The translations under genes and the position numbers were made by a program. Shown here one piece after another: positions 9,432-18,922 of a stretch of 64,000 bases of DNA (position 1 is the stretch's first letter; each line of letters opens with the position of its first letter). Origin of the DNA: JAJCYK01 sp965212195 (GTDB lineage: Bacteria > Bacteroidota > Bacteroidia > Cytophagales > Cyclobacteriaceae); NCBI GenBank assembly GCA_965212195.1, contig CBDBUW010000015.1, positions 434,001 through 498,000 on the forward strand. The letters run 5' to 3'. The notes under the pieces were generated by a model. The model had not been told where the DNA came from, ran no database searches, and saw only the letters and a program-made list of their open reading frames with translations.

Positions 9432-10586
9432 TCAGAGCTCAATTTTCTCCGCTAAACCCTGGGGAACAGCCTCTTTGTGCACCATAAAAGCAATCGTTTT
9501 AAGTTGGACATAGGCTTCTGACATAAAAAGATATCCTCCGAATTTATTACTACTACCCCAGGAGTTTTTGGTTAGGTAGTAGGTAATCCCCCTTTGGTCT
9601 TTAACCTTTCCTACGATGTGCATTAAATGATCGTCGGTGGTGGCATAGCTATCAAAACCTTCTTGCCTCATTTTCTCGGTAACCACTTTTTCAGGTTCGT
9701 AAGCTGCAAAACTTTGTGCGCGTTCCTGAGTGGACTTTTCCTCCCATGACTTTTGCGGTACAATAGCAATCCCATGCTTCTGTGAAAACTCTTTTTCACT
9801 CACATCCCCATCCCAGACCACCGTATAACCCTGGTCCAGGGCATGATCCAGTAAACCTTGGAATTCATCTAGCGGCAAGTTGTAGTATGAAGCGTTGGCC
9901 CAATTATCCGGTATCTCCAAAATTAACTTCTTATAATAGGGATGGTGGGTAAATGAGGTGAACTCCGCGTAATCATATGGATTGAAGCCTAGTACCTCCT
10001 GAGAATAGCTTAAGGGATCCAACTTTAGACCATTGTATTGGAACTCTTTAGGGATTTCACCCAGATAACTATCCAGAATAGCGTTACAAGCATCTTTCCA
10101 TTGAGGATTGATGTTTCCTTCCTTATTGTCAACCACTCCTTTGACCAACGAAAGCAACAAATTATGCAGCTCTCCATGATGATGACGGGTACTGCCCGCC
10201 TGCAAGCCGCTATAAACCGATTCCGGCAGCATACCGTACGCTGCCACAGCAGCCATAATATCATGTGACAATCCTCCGTCGCCAAAGGTGGCATTCCCAT
10301 GACGCCTTACATAGTTATCGGCCTTATGAGGATATACCTGCCGTACAAAATACATCTCCGAGAGGTCGTGCTCTCCTTTATTTTTTCTTAAAGCCTCAGA
10401 TTCGATAAAACTGGTGGTTGAAAAACTCCAACAGGTGCCGGTACTGCCCTGATCCTTAACAGATGTGACGCTTATGTCTTGCGGAACTGATAGTCCATAA
10501 CTTTCATGAGTTATGTTAATTTCTTGGGTGTATGCCGTGGCTGTGGTGCACCACCAAAGGATAGTGAGTATGCTCTTGATTTTCAT
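9432..10586 (-). CDS. papain-family (C1) cysteine peptidase, bleomycin-hydrolase/PepC-like
   Basis: Secreted cysteine peptidase of 384 residues, similar in outline to aminopeptidase C/bleomycin hydrolase. The signal peptide is at about residues 1-20 (ending TAYTQ). Catalytic residues are visible: Cys52 in QGSTGTCWSF with the oxyanion Gln shortly before it, His323 in HLMHIVG, and Asn341 in TKNSWG. PepC enzymes are normally cytoplasmic hexamers of about 450 residues; this version is shorter and exported. It is followed upstream on the same strand by a cyclase-family gene with only 12 bases between them, so the two may be co-transcribed. Confidence 0.88.
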   Translation of the reverse strand: MKIKSILTILWWCTTATAYTQEINITHESYGLSVPQDISVTSVKDQGSTGTCWSFSTTSFIESEALRKNKGEHDLSEMYFVRQVYPHKADNYVRRHGNATFGDGGLSHDIMAAVAAYGMLPESVYSGLQAGSTRHHHGELHNLLLSLVKGVVDNKEGNINPQWKDACNAILDSYLGEIPKEFQYNGLKLDPLSYSQEVLGFNPYDYAEFTSFTHHPYYKKLILEIPDNWANASYYNLPLDEFQGLLDHALDQGYTVVWDGDVSEKEFSQKHGIAIVPQKSWEEKSTQERAQSFAAYEPEKVVTEKMRQEGFDSYATTDDHLMHIVGKVKDQRGITYYLTKNSWGSSNKFGGYLFMSEAYVQLKTIAFMVHKEAVPQGLAEKIEL

Positions 10587-10598
10587 AGTAAAGTCGTG

Positions 10599-11399
10599 TT
10601 ATGGTATCCAGGCTACCGCTCGCAAAGGCGCTCCACTACCGCCAGCTATATTCATGGGTAAAGCTATCACCCATGACCCGGCTACCGGTAATTTATCCAA
10701 ATTAGCGAGGTTTTCAAATGCCGGTATGTTGTGTTCAAATAGTACTCTATGGCTCTCAAAAAGACTGGATTGGCCATAATCGATACTGGGTGTATCCAAG
10801 CCAATAGCTTTAATCTGCCGCTCGTTGGTAAGCCATTTAGCGGCTTGGGGAGCGAGCCCGGGAAAATGAAGTTGAGGTACCGCTTGCGCACCCAATTGAT
10901 CGGTACCCAAATACTGTTGACGGTCTGGCCAGGAAGCCCCATAACCGGTACGTAACAAAATAATGGATCCATTGGGGATAGTCCCATTCTTCTCTTCCCA
11001 TTGCTGAAAATCCTCTATACTGACCAGATAATCGCGGTCTTTTGAGGCTGCCTGGCTTACATCCACCACCACCGCTCTACCGATCAGATGCTGTAAAGGA
11101 ATAGCCTCCACACTTTGTTGGCCGTCGGCAAAATGCACCGGGGCGTCCAGGTGGGTACCACCATGCTCGGCCGATCTAAAGCTGTAGGCAGAATAGAAGT
11201 AATGGTTGTCTGTTAATCCATGAAATACGGTGTCCAATTGAAACCCCAGGGTATCGGTAGGCCAGTAAATGGTCTCCCTATTAAAAGGGTAACTTAAGTC
11301 AATCCAGGTCCCCGAGGTGAGATCAGGAGGATCCGGTGGCCGGCAACCAAAAGTGGCTACCAGCAAAATGATGTAGAGCTTAATTTTTAGGTTATCCAT
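10599..11399 (-). CDS. cyclase-family lipoprotein (kynurenine formamidase-like fold)
   Basis: Metal-dependent amide or lactone hydrolase of the cyclase family (Pfam Cyclase; relatives include kynurenine formamidase KynB and isatin hydrolase). The metal-binding signature HGGTHLDAPVHF is at residues 79-90 (His79, His83, Asp85, His89). The N-terminus is a lipoprotein signal with Cys in ATFGCRPP, which suggests attachment in the periplasm, unusual for cytoplasmic KynB. The substrate cannot be told. The ATG overlaps the end of the upstream membrane-protein gene by 13 bases, and the C1 peptidase gene follows after 12 bases. Confidence 0.85.
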   Translation of the reverse strand: MDNLKIKLYIILLVATFGCRPPDPPDLTSGTWIDLSYPFNRETIYWPTDTLGFQLDTVFHGLTDNHYFYSAYSFRSAEHGGTHLDAPVHFADGQQSVEAIPLQHLIGRAVVVDVSQAASKDRDYLVSIEDFQQWEEKNGTIPNGSIILLRTGYGASWPDRQQYLGTDQLGAQAVPQLHFPGLAPQAAKWLTNERQIKAIGLDTPSIDYGQSSLFESHRVLFEHNIPAFENLANLDKLPVAGSWVIALPMNIAGGSGAPLRAVAWIP

Positions 11400-11872
11400 G
11401 TGGGTGATTTTACGGTACAGTCCAATATGCGCAACTCCAGTCGATCCGCCACCGTACGGGCTGTTTCCAGGACCTCACTTTCGTTTGTATGGGCTACAAA
11501 TGGCACCCGAAAGTCACCGGGGCCCCTTAAATTCCCGCGGTACATGTGGGTTTTAAACTGAGAAGTGGTTCCCCGGCTTCCCAGCACCTGACTGTAATTG
11601 GTCTTAGTGATGGTTATTTTTTCTAAGTTCGGCAATGATTTCCAGCTGCCAAACTTAATACCCCAAACTCCCACATACTCCCTCAGTTGGAGGTTTTCAA
11701 AGTCAATTTGAGTTCCATTGCTGGCCCATTTTAAAAAGATACCCAATAACAAGATCAGCGGAGGCCAAACGAATACTTTCTGTGCCAAAAAGAACAACGA
11801 TACCGCAATCAGCAGAAGGCCGATCCATCTGAATTCCATTGGAAAGTACGGTCCCAATCTTCGGTCATGCAT
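11387..11872 (-). CDS. small membrane protein of unknown function
   Basis: 161 residues with two adjacent hydrophobic segments near the N-terminus (about 13-30 and 32-48), then a soluble part of about 110 residues rich in beta strands. It is not recognised confidently; the layout resembles PH-domain-like small membrane proteins. The last 13 bases overlap the start of the downstream cyclase gene, so translation may be coupled. It is divergent from the AsmA gene across a gap of about 100 bases. Confidence 0.65.
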   Translation of the reverse strand: MHDRRLGPYFPMEFRWIGLLLIAVSLFFLAQKVFVWPPLILLLGIFLKWASNGTQIDFENLQLREYVGVWGIKFGSWKSLPNLEKITITKTNYSQVLGSRGTTSQFKTHMYRGNLRGPGDFRVPFVAHTNESEVLETARTVADRLELRILDCTVKSPTWIT

Positions 11873-11978
11873 AAATTAAAATACTAAGATTTTTGTACCA
11901 TTTTGCAGTTTTTAGCACATATATTCTCCGAAACCATCAAAAGGAATTACCTTTATATGTGTATTTTTTTAGCTAGCC

Positions 11979-14900
11979 ATGAAAAAGACCCTTTTGATCC
12001 TGGGCGCCATCATTTTGGTATTAATGGTAGCCCTGGCTTCGATACCGTTTTTCTTTAAAGACCAGATAAAAGAAGGCGTTGACGCCGCTATTGCCGAATC
12101 GGTCAATGCTCAAATCAATTACCAAAACTTCGATCTTTCACTGCTGAGCACCTTTCCCAATTTGGGCATTGCAGTAGAGCAGGTAAGTGTGGTGGGTAAG
12201 GACCTTTTCCTGGGCGATACCCTGATTTCCACCCATCAAGCCCAAATAAGAGTTGGGCTGGGAAGTGTACTTTGGGGTGACCAGGTAAAAATAAAATCTG
12301 TGGACTTACTGCAACCCAGGATACTAATAAAGGTTCTGGACGACGGTACTACCAATTACGATATAGCAAATTCCTCCGATAGCACTGAGCAAGAAGATGG
12401 CAGTTATAACATCAAAATAAACGGTTGGAATGTTACACAAGGCCGTTTGGTTTATGACGACCAACAGTCCAAGTTCTTTCTAGAACTTGATCAACTCGAT
12501 CATCAAGGTTCCGGAGATTTCACCTCAGAACTTTTCGATCTGGAAACCTATACCGAGGGGCATCTGGTTACTGCACAATACGATGGCATCAGCTACCTGG
12601 GGAACAAGCACTTGCAAGGCGATGTCACCTTGGAAATTGACCTAGGGGAGAATCGCTACACTTTTAAAGAAAACAATGTATCGTTAAACGAATTTGCCTT
12701 TGGCTTCGACGGTTGGCTGGAATTACCGCAGCAGAGTGACGATATTGTCATGGACCTCACGTTTGCCGCCCAGCAGAATGATTTTCAAAGTTTTTTATCG
12801 TTGGTGCCGGGAATGTACACTGAGAATTTTGGAGATATTAAGAGTGATGGGCTGGTTGAAATGGCTGGCCTAGTAAAAGGGGTCTACAATGAAAGTGGTA
12901 TTCCCGCCTTTGATCTGGGTCTTAAAGTAACCGAGGGTATGTTCCAGTATCCCGATCTGCCTCAAGCAGTGGAAAACATTAACCTTGACCTAAATTTAGT
13001 GAATGAGGACGGACAAGTGGCCTCTACCCTGATAGATATTAAGAATGTACATTTGGATTTTGGCCAAAACCCCGTGGACGGTCGTATCAAACTGGACGGC
13101 CTTGAAAGATCAGAGGTGGATGCAGACCTAAAAGCCCAGCTTAATCTGACCGAGCTTACGAAAATGGTACCCCTTGACGGTACAAATTTAAGGGGCAATT
13201 TTGACCTGTCCCTGAAGGCCAATGGCACCTACGACAGTGCCCGCAGGCAGTTTCCCACCATCGATGCTCAAATGGCTCTGATCGAAGGGTATGTGAAATC
13301 CGATCAATTTCCGGAGGCCTTGGAAGAATTTAATTTTCAGTCTCGGGTGCAAAATACCAATGGTCGCATGGAACAAACATTGATTGAAATACCCAGATTC
13401 AGCTTTGTAATGGATGGAGAACCATTTTCTGGGAACTTGGTGCTTCAAAACCTGACCGATTACCAATGGGATCTCTTGATTGACGGGTCAATAGATCTGG
13501 AAAAGCTGACTCATATATTCCCGCAACCGGATAAAACCATTACCGGAAGGGTATCCGGCAATTTAGCGACCAAAGGAAAAATGTCGGACCTGGAAGCAGA
13601 AAAATACCATCTGCTGCCCACTAGCGGCTCAGTCACGGTGAACAACTTCACCTATAATGACCCGGACCTGGCCCATGCTTTCCATATAGAAAAAGGGAAA
13701 GCCCAATTCGATCCTCAAAAAATCACCATACAGGAACTACAAGCTAACACCGGCTCCTCCGACATGCAGGTACAGGGAACACTCACTAACTACATAAATT
13801 ATGTTTTCAAGGACGACGCGGTGATAAAAGGGGACCTGCAATTGACCAGCAGCAATCTGGATCTGAATGAATGGATGACCGAAAGCGGTGATTCCTCGGA
13901 TGCTGCACCTATGGAGGTTCTGGAGATTCCCAAAAATGTAGATCTTCGCATCACCCCCAAAGCGGGTAGGGTACACTACGACAACATGACCTTAAGTGAT
14001 GTACAGGGAGGCGTCATTATGAAGGGAGGAGTGGCTTCGTTGCAAGATGTTACCTTTAATTCACTAGGAGGACGATTCGCCATGAGGGGAGACTACGACA
14101 GCCGCGATTTGAAACATCCTAAATTCAATTTAGACATGGCTATTGCCGATGTAGCAGTTAAACAGGCCTTCAACACCTTCAATACGGTGAAGGTATTAGC
14201 CCCTGTGGCCAAGTTGGTGGACGGTGACTTCAGCACTAATTTCAATCTTAACGGCGAATTGGGTCAGGATATGATGCCGCTCTTGAACACCATTTCCGGC
14301 GGGGGCCTGGTACAGATCCTGGAAGCAGCCTTAGCTGGGGCCAATTCTAAGATCGTAGAGGGTCTGAGCAATCTTACCAAATTTTCCTCCGATGGTCCCA
14401 GCCAGTTCAGTCTTAAGGACGTGGTAATGCAAATAGAAATTAAAGACGGGAAGCTAAACGTTAAGCCCTTCAATGTGAACTTTGGCGATTATCAAACCCT
14501 GGTTTCCGGAAGCACTGGCATCGATGGCAGTATTGAATTCCTGCTAAACATAGAAGTCCCTGCTGGGGTGGTGGGCTCATCTGTCAATGAAGCGATTGCC
14601 AAACTTACCGGCTCGGACGAACCAGCCAATGACCTGGTGAAATTGAACGTGAAAATGGGTGGTACCTACAATAACCCTAGTTTTGTCTTGGGAGGGCGTG
14701 AAGGAGGAGCCACTACCGCCAGTATCGCTAAAGATGCGGTAGACCAGAAAGTAGAAGAAGCTAAGGACAGCGCACATACTGTGGTCGATGATAAAACCCA
14801 GGAGGTAAAAGAACAGGCTACCGCCCAACTGGATAGCCTTATTAATGATCAAATCAGCGACAGTACTTCCAATGAGCTGCTTAAGGAGGTGAAGGACAAC

Positions 14901-14990
14901 GTATTAAAAGACAAATCTGTGGACGACGTATTTAATTTGTTCAAAAAAAAGAAAAAAACTGAAGCGGATTCCACGCAAAATCGGCCTTAA
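11979..14990 (+). CDS. AsmA-family protein
   Basis: Large envelope protein of 1003 residues with one N-terminal membrane anchor (about 4-26) and a long beta-rich periplasmic body, as in AsmA/TamB-like lipid-transport bridge proteins. The N-terminus (KTLLILGAIILVL, then FDLSLLSTFPNLGIAVEQV) and the C-terminal region near 820-900 fit the AsmA pattern. The family is linked to phospholipid traffic to the outer membrane, but a specific role is inference. The last 90 residues are charged and probably helical (VDQKVEEAKDS...), ending in a lysine run KKKKK. The gene stands alone, with a weak terminator about 120 bases downstream. Confidence 0.88.
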   Translation: MKKTLLILGAIILVLMVALASIPFFFKDQIKEGVDAAIAESVNAQINYQNFDLSLLSTFPNLGIAVEQVSVVGKDLFLGDTLISTHQAQIRVGLGSVLWGDQVKIKSVDLLQPRILIKVLDDGTTNYDIANSSDSTEQEDGSYNIKINGWNVTQGRLVYDDQQSKFFLELDQLDHQGSGDFTSELFDLETYTEGHLVTAQYDGISYLGNKHLQGDVTLEIDLGENRYTFKENNVSLNEFAFGFDGWLELPQQSDDIVMDLTFAAQQNDFQSFLSLVPGMYTENFGDIKSDGLVEMAGLVKGVYNESGIPAFDLGLKVTEGMFQYPDLPQAVENINLDLNLVNEDGQVASTLIDIKNVHLDFGQNPVDGRIKLDGLERSEVDADLKAQLNLTELTKMVPLDGTNLRGNFDLSLKANGTYDSARRQFPTIDAQMALIEGYVKSDQFPEALEEFNFQSRVQNTNGRMEQTLIEIPRFSFVMDGEPFSGNLVLQNLTDYQWDLLIDGSIDLEKLTHIFPQPDKTITGRVSGNLATKGKMSDLEAEKYHLLPTSGSVTVNNFTYNDPDLAHAFHIEKGKAQFDPQKITIQELQANTGSSDMQVQGTLTNYINYVFKDDAVIKGDLQLTSSNLDLNEWMTESGDSSDAAPMEVLEIPKNVDLRITPKAGRVHYDNMTLSDVQGGVIMKGGVASLQDVTFNSLGGRFAMRGDYDSRDLKHPKFNLDMAIADVAVKQAFNTFNTVKVLAPVAKLVDGDFSTNFNLNGELGQDMMPLLNTISGGGLVQILEAALAGANSKIVEGLSNLTKFSSDGPSQFSLKDVVMQIEIKDGKLNVKPFNVNFGDYQTLVSGSTGIDGSIEFLLNIEVPAGVVGSSVNEAIAKLTGSDEPANDLVKLNVKMGGTYNNPSFVLGGREGGATTASIAKDAVDQKVEEAKDSAHTVVDDKTQEVKEQATAQLDSLINDQISDSTSNELLKEVKDNVLKDKSVDDVFNLFKKKKKTEADSTQNRP

Positions 14991-15239
14991 ACATATTTAG
15001 GTGACTCAAAATACCAGCTTTCACCACTTCAAGACCACCGATTCTCAGTATAGTATTTTTTTATCCTCCCTCACATATTGGCGGTAAAAGCTCCTAATTA
15101 TCTTAATTCCCTTACTAAGGGATTTTCTTAATTTATTTTTTTTATTCAGGGGTTACTTTCTAGGTGTAAACCGTATATACGGGAAATAATTACTGAAAAT
15201 AGCACTTTTTTAATAAAATATTGAACTTAAGCAAATTGC
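14991..15239 (+). other. AT-rich intergenic region with weak terminator and 12-bp palindrome
   Basis: No gene seen here. A 6-bp hairpin (TCCCTT, loop ACT, AAGGGA, at 15108-15122) followed by TTTTCTT may end the AsmA transcript. Further on is the perfect palindrome CCGTATATACGG (15171-15182), a possible operator for the small gene starting at 15240. Confidence 0.45.
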
Positions 15240-15371
15240 ATGAAAATAAAGACGACAAAAATGACCCTTAAAGCTATCCTGGTGACCCTGAGCGGGTTAA
15301 TAGACCAGATTCAGCTCGGATTACACCGAAAAGGGCCCATGCAATTGCAACCGGTTTATACTAGGAAATAG
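15240..15371 (+). CDS. small protein, 43 residues, unknown function
   Basis: An ATG-to-TAG frame of 43 codons. The protein is basic with a central amphipathic/hydrophobic stretch (KAILVTLSGLIDQIQLGL) and a polar tail ending VYTRK. It lies alone in what would otherwise be a 486-base gap, preceded by AT-rich DNA with a palindrome and followed by a good rho-independent terminator at 15417-15444. That structure supports a genuine short transcription unit. The family is not recognised. It might also be a leader peptide or a regulatory RNA whose frame is accidental. Confidence 0.45.
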   Translation: MKIKTTKMTLKAILVTLSGLIDQIQLGLHRKGPMQLQPVYTRK

Positions 15372-15416
15372 CATCAACAGAGACGACGACATACACTATT
15401 GAATGATTTCCGTTTT

Positions 15417-15444
15417 AAAAAGGCGCTGTTGAAAGTGCCTTTTT
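15417..15444 (+). terminator. rho-independent terminator
   Basis: An 11-bp stem, AAAAAGGCGCT (15417-15427) with AGTGCCTTTTT (15434-15444), with one G-T pair and a loop of six. It sits after the 43-residue small ORF and 33 bases before the next gene, so it closes the small transcription unit. Confidence 0.7.
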
Positions 15445-15476
15445 GCCTTTTATTGACCACTAGACACTAAAAGACC

Positions 15477-15875
15477 ATGAACACGCGCAGTAAGATGATC
15501 AACAAATTAGAGCACATCGAAATCAGAATGGATGCGCTCAGAGAAATACGTCACATCAGGAAACTAAGCCCCCAAGAAGTCCGTGAATGGGAAGTTTTGA
15601 ATTTTGAGCGTCAAAACCAGGATTTCAAATTAAAATATCACGATTTGAAAATGGCCAAGCGCTTTGAAGCCACGGAACGATATATTGGATTGTTCACTTC
15701 TTGCTTGTTCGTGACTCTGGCTTTTATCGCCTTATATTCCAGTATGGAGCTTATTTCAAATGGCATGGGAGATCACCTTCCACTGATGGTGGCCACCATA
15801 ACCATTTCAATCATATTGGCCTTATTTGGATTTATGGTATTCATCAAGAAAATACCATTACAGTGGCGTTCCTAG
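15477..15875 (+). CDS. small two-span membrane protein, unknown function
   Basis: 132 residues. The N-terminal half is charged and probably a helical coiled coil (about 5-65). Two membrane helices follow at about 76-97 and 105-124, and the end is positively charged (KKIPLQWRS). No family was recognised. Its TAG shares the palindrome CTAG with the stop codon of the opposing serine hydrolase gene, giving a 4-base tail-to-tail overlap. Confidence 0.6.
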   Translation: MNTRSKMINKLEHIEIRMDALREIRHIRKLSPQEVREWEVLNFERQNQDFKLKYHDLKMAKRFEATERYIGLFTSCLFVTLAFIALYSSMELISNGMGDHLPLMVATITISIILALFGFMVFIKKIPLQWRS

Positions 15876-17251
15876 CGATAGGGAAAGGCTGAAACCACAT
15901 CTTCCACGAATTCGGTAAAATTCCAGTTTTGCTCAGGCTGAGAAAAGCCTAGTCGCACTATTACCAGGTCATAGGAAGGAATAATAACCACCCTTTGACC
16001 TTCATATCCGGCCAGGTGATAAGCATCTGCAGGCATATCCACGGTGCTACCCGGCTCACCTTTAGTACGCCAGAAATGAGCGCCGTATTTTTCATTGGGA
16101 CTTGCTGGCGTAGGAGTTCGGCTATATTCTACCCAACCTGGCGGCAGAATGCGGTCACCATTCCATACGCCATCATTTAGATACAACAATCCAAAGCGGG
16201 CCCAATCACGAGCACTAGCATACATAAATGATGAACCTACCAAAGTTCCGGATGCATCGGGTTCTATTACCGCTGTGCGCATACCGATCTTGTTGAATAA
16301 GAAGTAGTGTGGAAAATTCCAGTATTGCTTGTTATCGCCGCCTACTTTTTGACGGATCAATTCAGAGAGGATATTACTGGTACCGCTGCTGTACTCCCAA
16401 ACGCTATCCGGACTGTATTCTAGGGATTTGTCCAAGGCCACCGCTGAAGCACTATGACTGGTGAACAACATTTTGGTAGCATCGGAATTCCCGGCATAGA
16501 CCTCCTCCCACTTCAAACCACTGCTCATGCGCAGTAGTTGATCCACAGTGATCTTGCTGCGGGGGTCGCCATCGCCGGACCATGTTGGAAAGAGTTGATC
16601 ATCCTCCAGGCTCACCAGGTTTAATTGGACCAGAATTCCTACCAAAGCATTGGTAATACTTTTGGTCATAGACCAACCAGTTAGAGGAGTTTCTTTAGTG
16701 AAACCATCGGCATACCTTTCGGCTATGATCTTGCCCTTGTACACTACAATAGCCGCCCGGGTACCTTGCAGTCGTTCGGGGTCATCCTCTAAAAATATCT
16801 TGTCCAGGGCCCTGTCCAATGCATCCTCGTCGATCTCTGCCGGAAACTCACCGCCAGCAAAATTTTCACCTGTAGGCCAGTAATTATTGGCTTGACGACT
16901 ATCGGGTTTGGTGATCTTTACGCTTTGCGATTTTAGCTCCTCAGCTGTAATACCCAAGGCCAAAGTACAACCAAGTCCCTCCCGGAATACCGCGGTGCGT
17001 TCCGCCAGGCCCATTACTTTGGCAGTTACGGTTGAATCCAAGTAATTGACATTGATATCGACACTATTAAATGAGGACAGATCTGTCTCCAGAATCGCGT
17101 CTTTTTCCCGATCGCTGAGAAACACGCAAGAGCACATGATCTTGGCGCTGTATCCGGTGGCTATAGGCAAGGTTTTCCAGGCATAGTTCACTCCGAATAT
17201 CAGGAGTATACCCACAGCCATTGAAGAAATCCCCAGAATCCGTTTCTTCAT
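15872..17251 (-). CDS. serine hydrolase, beta-lactamase class C fold
   Basis: 459 residues: an N-terminal membrane anchor or signal (about 5-25), about 110 residues of linker/accessory domain, then a penicillin-recognising serine hydrolase domain. Motif 1 is SMTK (Ser194, Lys197), motif 2 is the YSSGTSN region near residue 295, and motif 3 is HLAG near the C-terminus in place of KTG. This set resembles EstB-type esterases and 6-aminohexanoate-dimer hydrolase (NylB) more than true beta-lactamases. Substrate unknown; periplasmic location inferred from the anchor. Confidence 0.88.
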   Translation of the reverse strand: MKKRILGISSMAVGILLIFGVNYAWKTLPIATGYSAKIMCSCVFLSDREKDAILETDLSSFNSVDINVNYLDSTVTAKVMGLAERTAVFREGLGCTLALGITAEELKSQSVKITKPDSRQANNYWPTGENFAGGEFPAEIDEDALDRALDKIFLEDDPERLQGTRAAIVVYKGKIIAERYADGFTKETPLTGWSMTKSITNALVGILVQLNLVSLEDDQLFPTWSGDGDPRSKITVDQLLRMSSGLKWEEVYAGNSDATKMLFTSHSASAVALDKSLEYSPDSVWEYSSGTSNILSELIRQKVGGDNKQYWNFPHYFLFNKIGMRTAVIEPDASGTLVGSSFMYASARDWARFGLLYLNDGVWNGDRILPPGWVEYSRTPTPASPNEKYGAHFWRTKGEPGSTVDMPADAYHLAGYEGQRVVIIPSYDLVIVRLGFSQPEQNWNFTEFVEDVVSAFPYR

Positions 17252-17314
17252 ATAGTTAGTTTCAGTTTCTGGCGGCCAATTTACAAAAATTCTCAGAGGG
17301 TATGACCCGTGATC

Positions 17315-18859
17315 CTAATAGGTTTCATAGTCCTCATGATATGCCGATCCCCAGTGGCTATTCCACGCAAGCAATGCCCCTTGGGAAATCAGGGTCTCAG
17401 CTGCCCTCATGTCCTCACTGAATATACGATCTTGTTCAGCATGGGAGATTTTTTGACGTATATGGGCCTGGATCTCTTCCAAAACCTGAGTCGATTTAAG
17501 TGGTCTTCTGAAATCCAGAGACTGACAAGCGCACAAAAGTTCAATGGCCAAAATCTTTTCCAGGTTTTCTGTTACCTGTAGGGCTTTGCGTGCGGAGATG
17601 CTACCCATACTCACATGATCTTCCTGGCCCAATGAAGTGGGAATACTATCTGCACTTGCGGGAAAGCACAACCCCTTATTTTCGCTGGCCAAAGCAGCGG
17701 AGGTGTATTGCAAGATCATAAACCCGGAATTCAACCCAGTATCCTTCATAAGTAGTTTAGGAAGGCCTGTAACCGTGCCGTCCAGCGAAAGATAGACACG
17801 CCGATCACTAATATTTCCTAATTCGGAGGCGGCTAAACATGCGTAGTCCAAAGGCAAAGCTAGTGGCTGACCATGAAAATTACCTCCACTTATGGCCTGA
17901 TCCATATCCAGTATTACCGGATTATCCGTAACAGCATTCAGCTCAATCTCCAGGGTATCCTTCAGGTGTTTCCAGGCTTGACGGGAGGCACCGTGTACTT
18001 GTGGAATGCATCGCAAGGAATACGGATCCTGGACCCGCTCACAGTTTTTATGGGACACCATTATTTTCGAACCGCTCAACAATCCGTTGATGCGAGCGGC
18101 CACATGCTGTACACCCTGGTGAGGTCGCAAATTATGAAGCTCTGGCATGAACGGCTGTGCTGAACCCAGCAGGCCTTCCAGCATGATAGCGGCAATAAAG
18201 TCGGCCTGACTAAGACTCCGATGAAGTTTTTCCAAAGTACTTACAGCAAAGGCGGCAATGAATTGGGTGCCGTTTATAAGAGCCAGTCCCTCTTTTGGGG
18301 CCAGTTGTAATGGTTGCAACCCGGTAACTTTAGTTAGGTCCTTAGAAGAGATCTCCTGGCCCTGGTAATGCAACCTTCCTTCACCAATAAGCGGTAAAAA
18401 TAGATGAGCCAGGGGAGCCAGATCACCGGATGCTCCCACCGATCCCTGACTGGGTACAAGGGGTATAGCGTCGTGATCAATATGCCAGAGAATACGCTCC
18501 AATGTAGGGGATGTGATGCCGGAATATCCTTTGCTTAATGCTTGCACCTTAAGGATCAACATCAGCTTGGCAATTTCCAACGGTATGTGCGAACCGGTGC
18601 CCACACTATGGCTTTTAAGAATATTCTCCTGAAGCTGACGTGTATTTTCAGGTGAGATCTTGGTAGTACAAAGGGGTCCAAAGCCCGAGTTTATGCCATA
18701 CACCACTTCATCACCTTGGGCAATATCCTGGACCCACTGTTGACTGCGTTGGATACGCTCGCGCGTCGTTTGGTTGAAAATACCTTTCATCTGACCACGA
18801 CAAATCATCAAGGCCTTACCGGCAGTCAAGTGATCCTCACCATAAATGAACTCTTTCAT
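17315..18859 (-). CDS. hutH: histidine ammonia-lyase
   Basis: Converts L-histidine to urocanate and ammonia, the first step of histidine degradation, in the cytoplasm. At 514 residues it has the usual length. The MIO prosthetic group would form from Ala143-Ser144-Gly145 in GSVGASGDLAPL, the standard position. Other conserved stretches are YGINSGFG near residue 55, GNFHGQPLALPLDYA and QEDHVSMG. The other hut genes (hutU, hutI, hutG) are not next to it, so the pathway must be scattered. Aromatic ammonia-lyases share this fold, but the overall match favours HutH. Confidence 0.93.
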   Translation of the reverse strand: MKEFIYGEDHLTAGKALMICRGQMKGIFNQTTRERIQRSQQWVQDIAQGDEVVYGINSGFGPLCTTKISPENTRQLQENILKSHSVGTGSHIPLEIAKLMLILKVQALSKGYSGITSPTLERILWHIDHDAIPLVPSQGSVGASGDLAPLAHLFLPLIGEGRLHYQGQEISSKDLTKVTGLQPLQLAPKEGLALINGTQFIAAFAVSTLEKLHRSLSQADFIAAIMLEGLLGSAQPFMPELHNLRPHQGVQHVAARINGLLSGSKIMVSHKNCERVQDPYSLRCIPQVHGASRQAWKHLKDTLEIELNAVTDNPVILDMDQAISGGNFHGQPLALPLDYACLAASELGNISDRRVYLSLDGTVTGLPKLLMKDTGLNSGFMILQYTSAALASENKGLCFPASADSIPTSLGQEDHVSMGSISARKALQVTENLEKILAIELLCACQSLDFRRPLKSTQVLEEIQAHIRQKISHAEQDRIFSEDMRAAETLISQGALLAWNSHWGSAYHEDYETY

Positions 18860-18922
18860 GGGCTACGAGACATGTTTGCTATTAGCAAATTTAGAATTAA
18901 ATAGGAATTGAACCAGTGAGAG

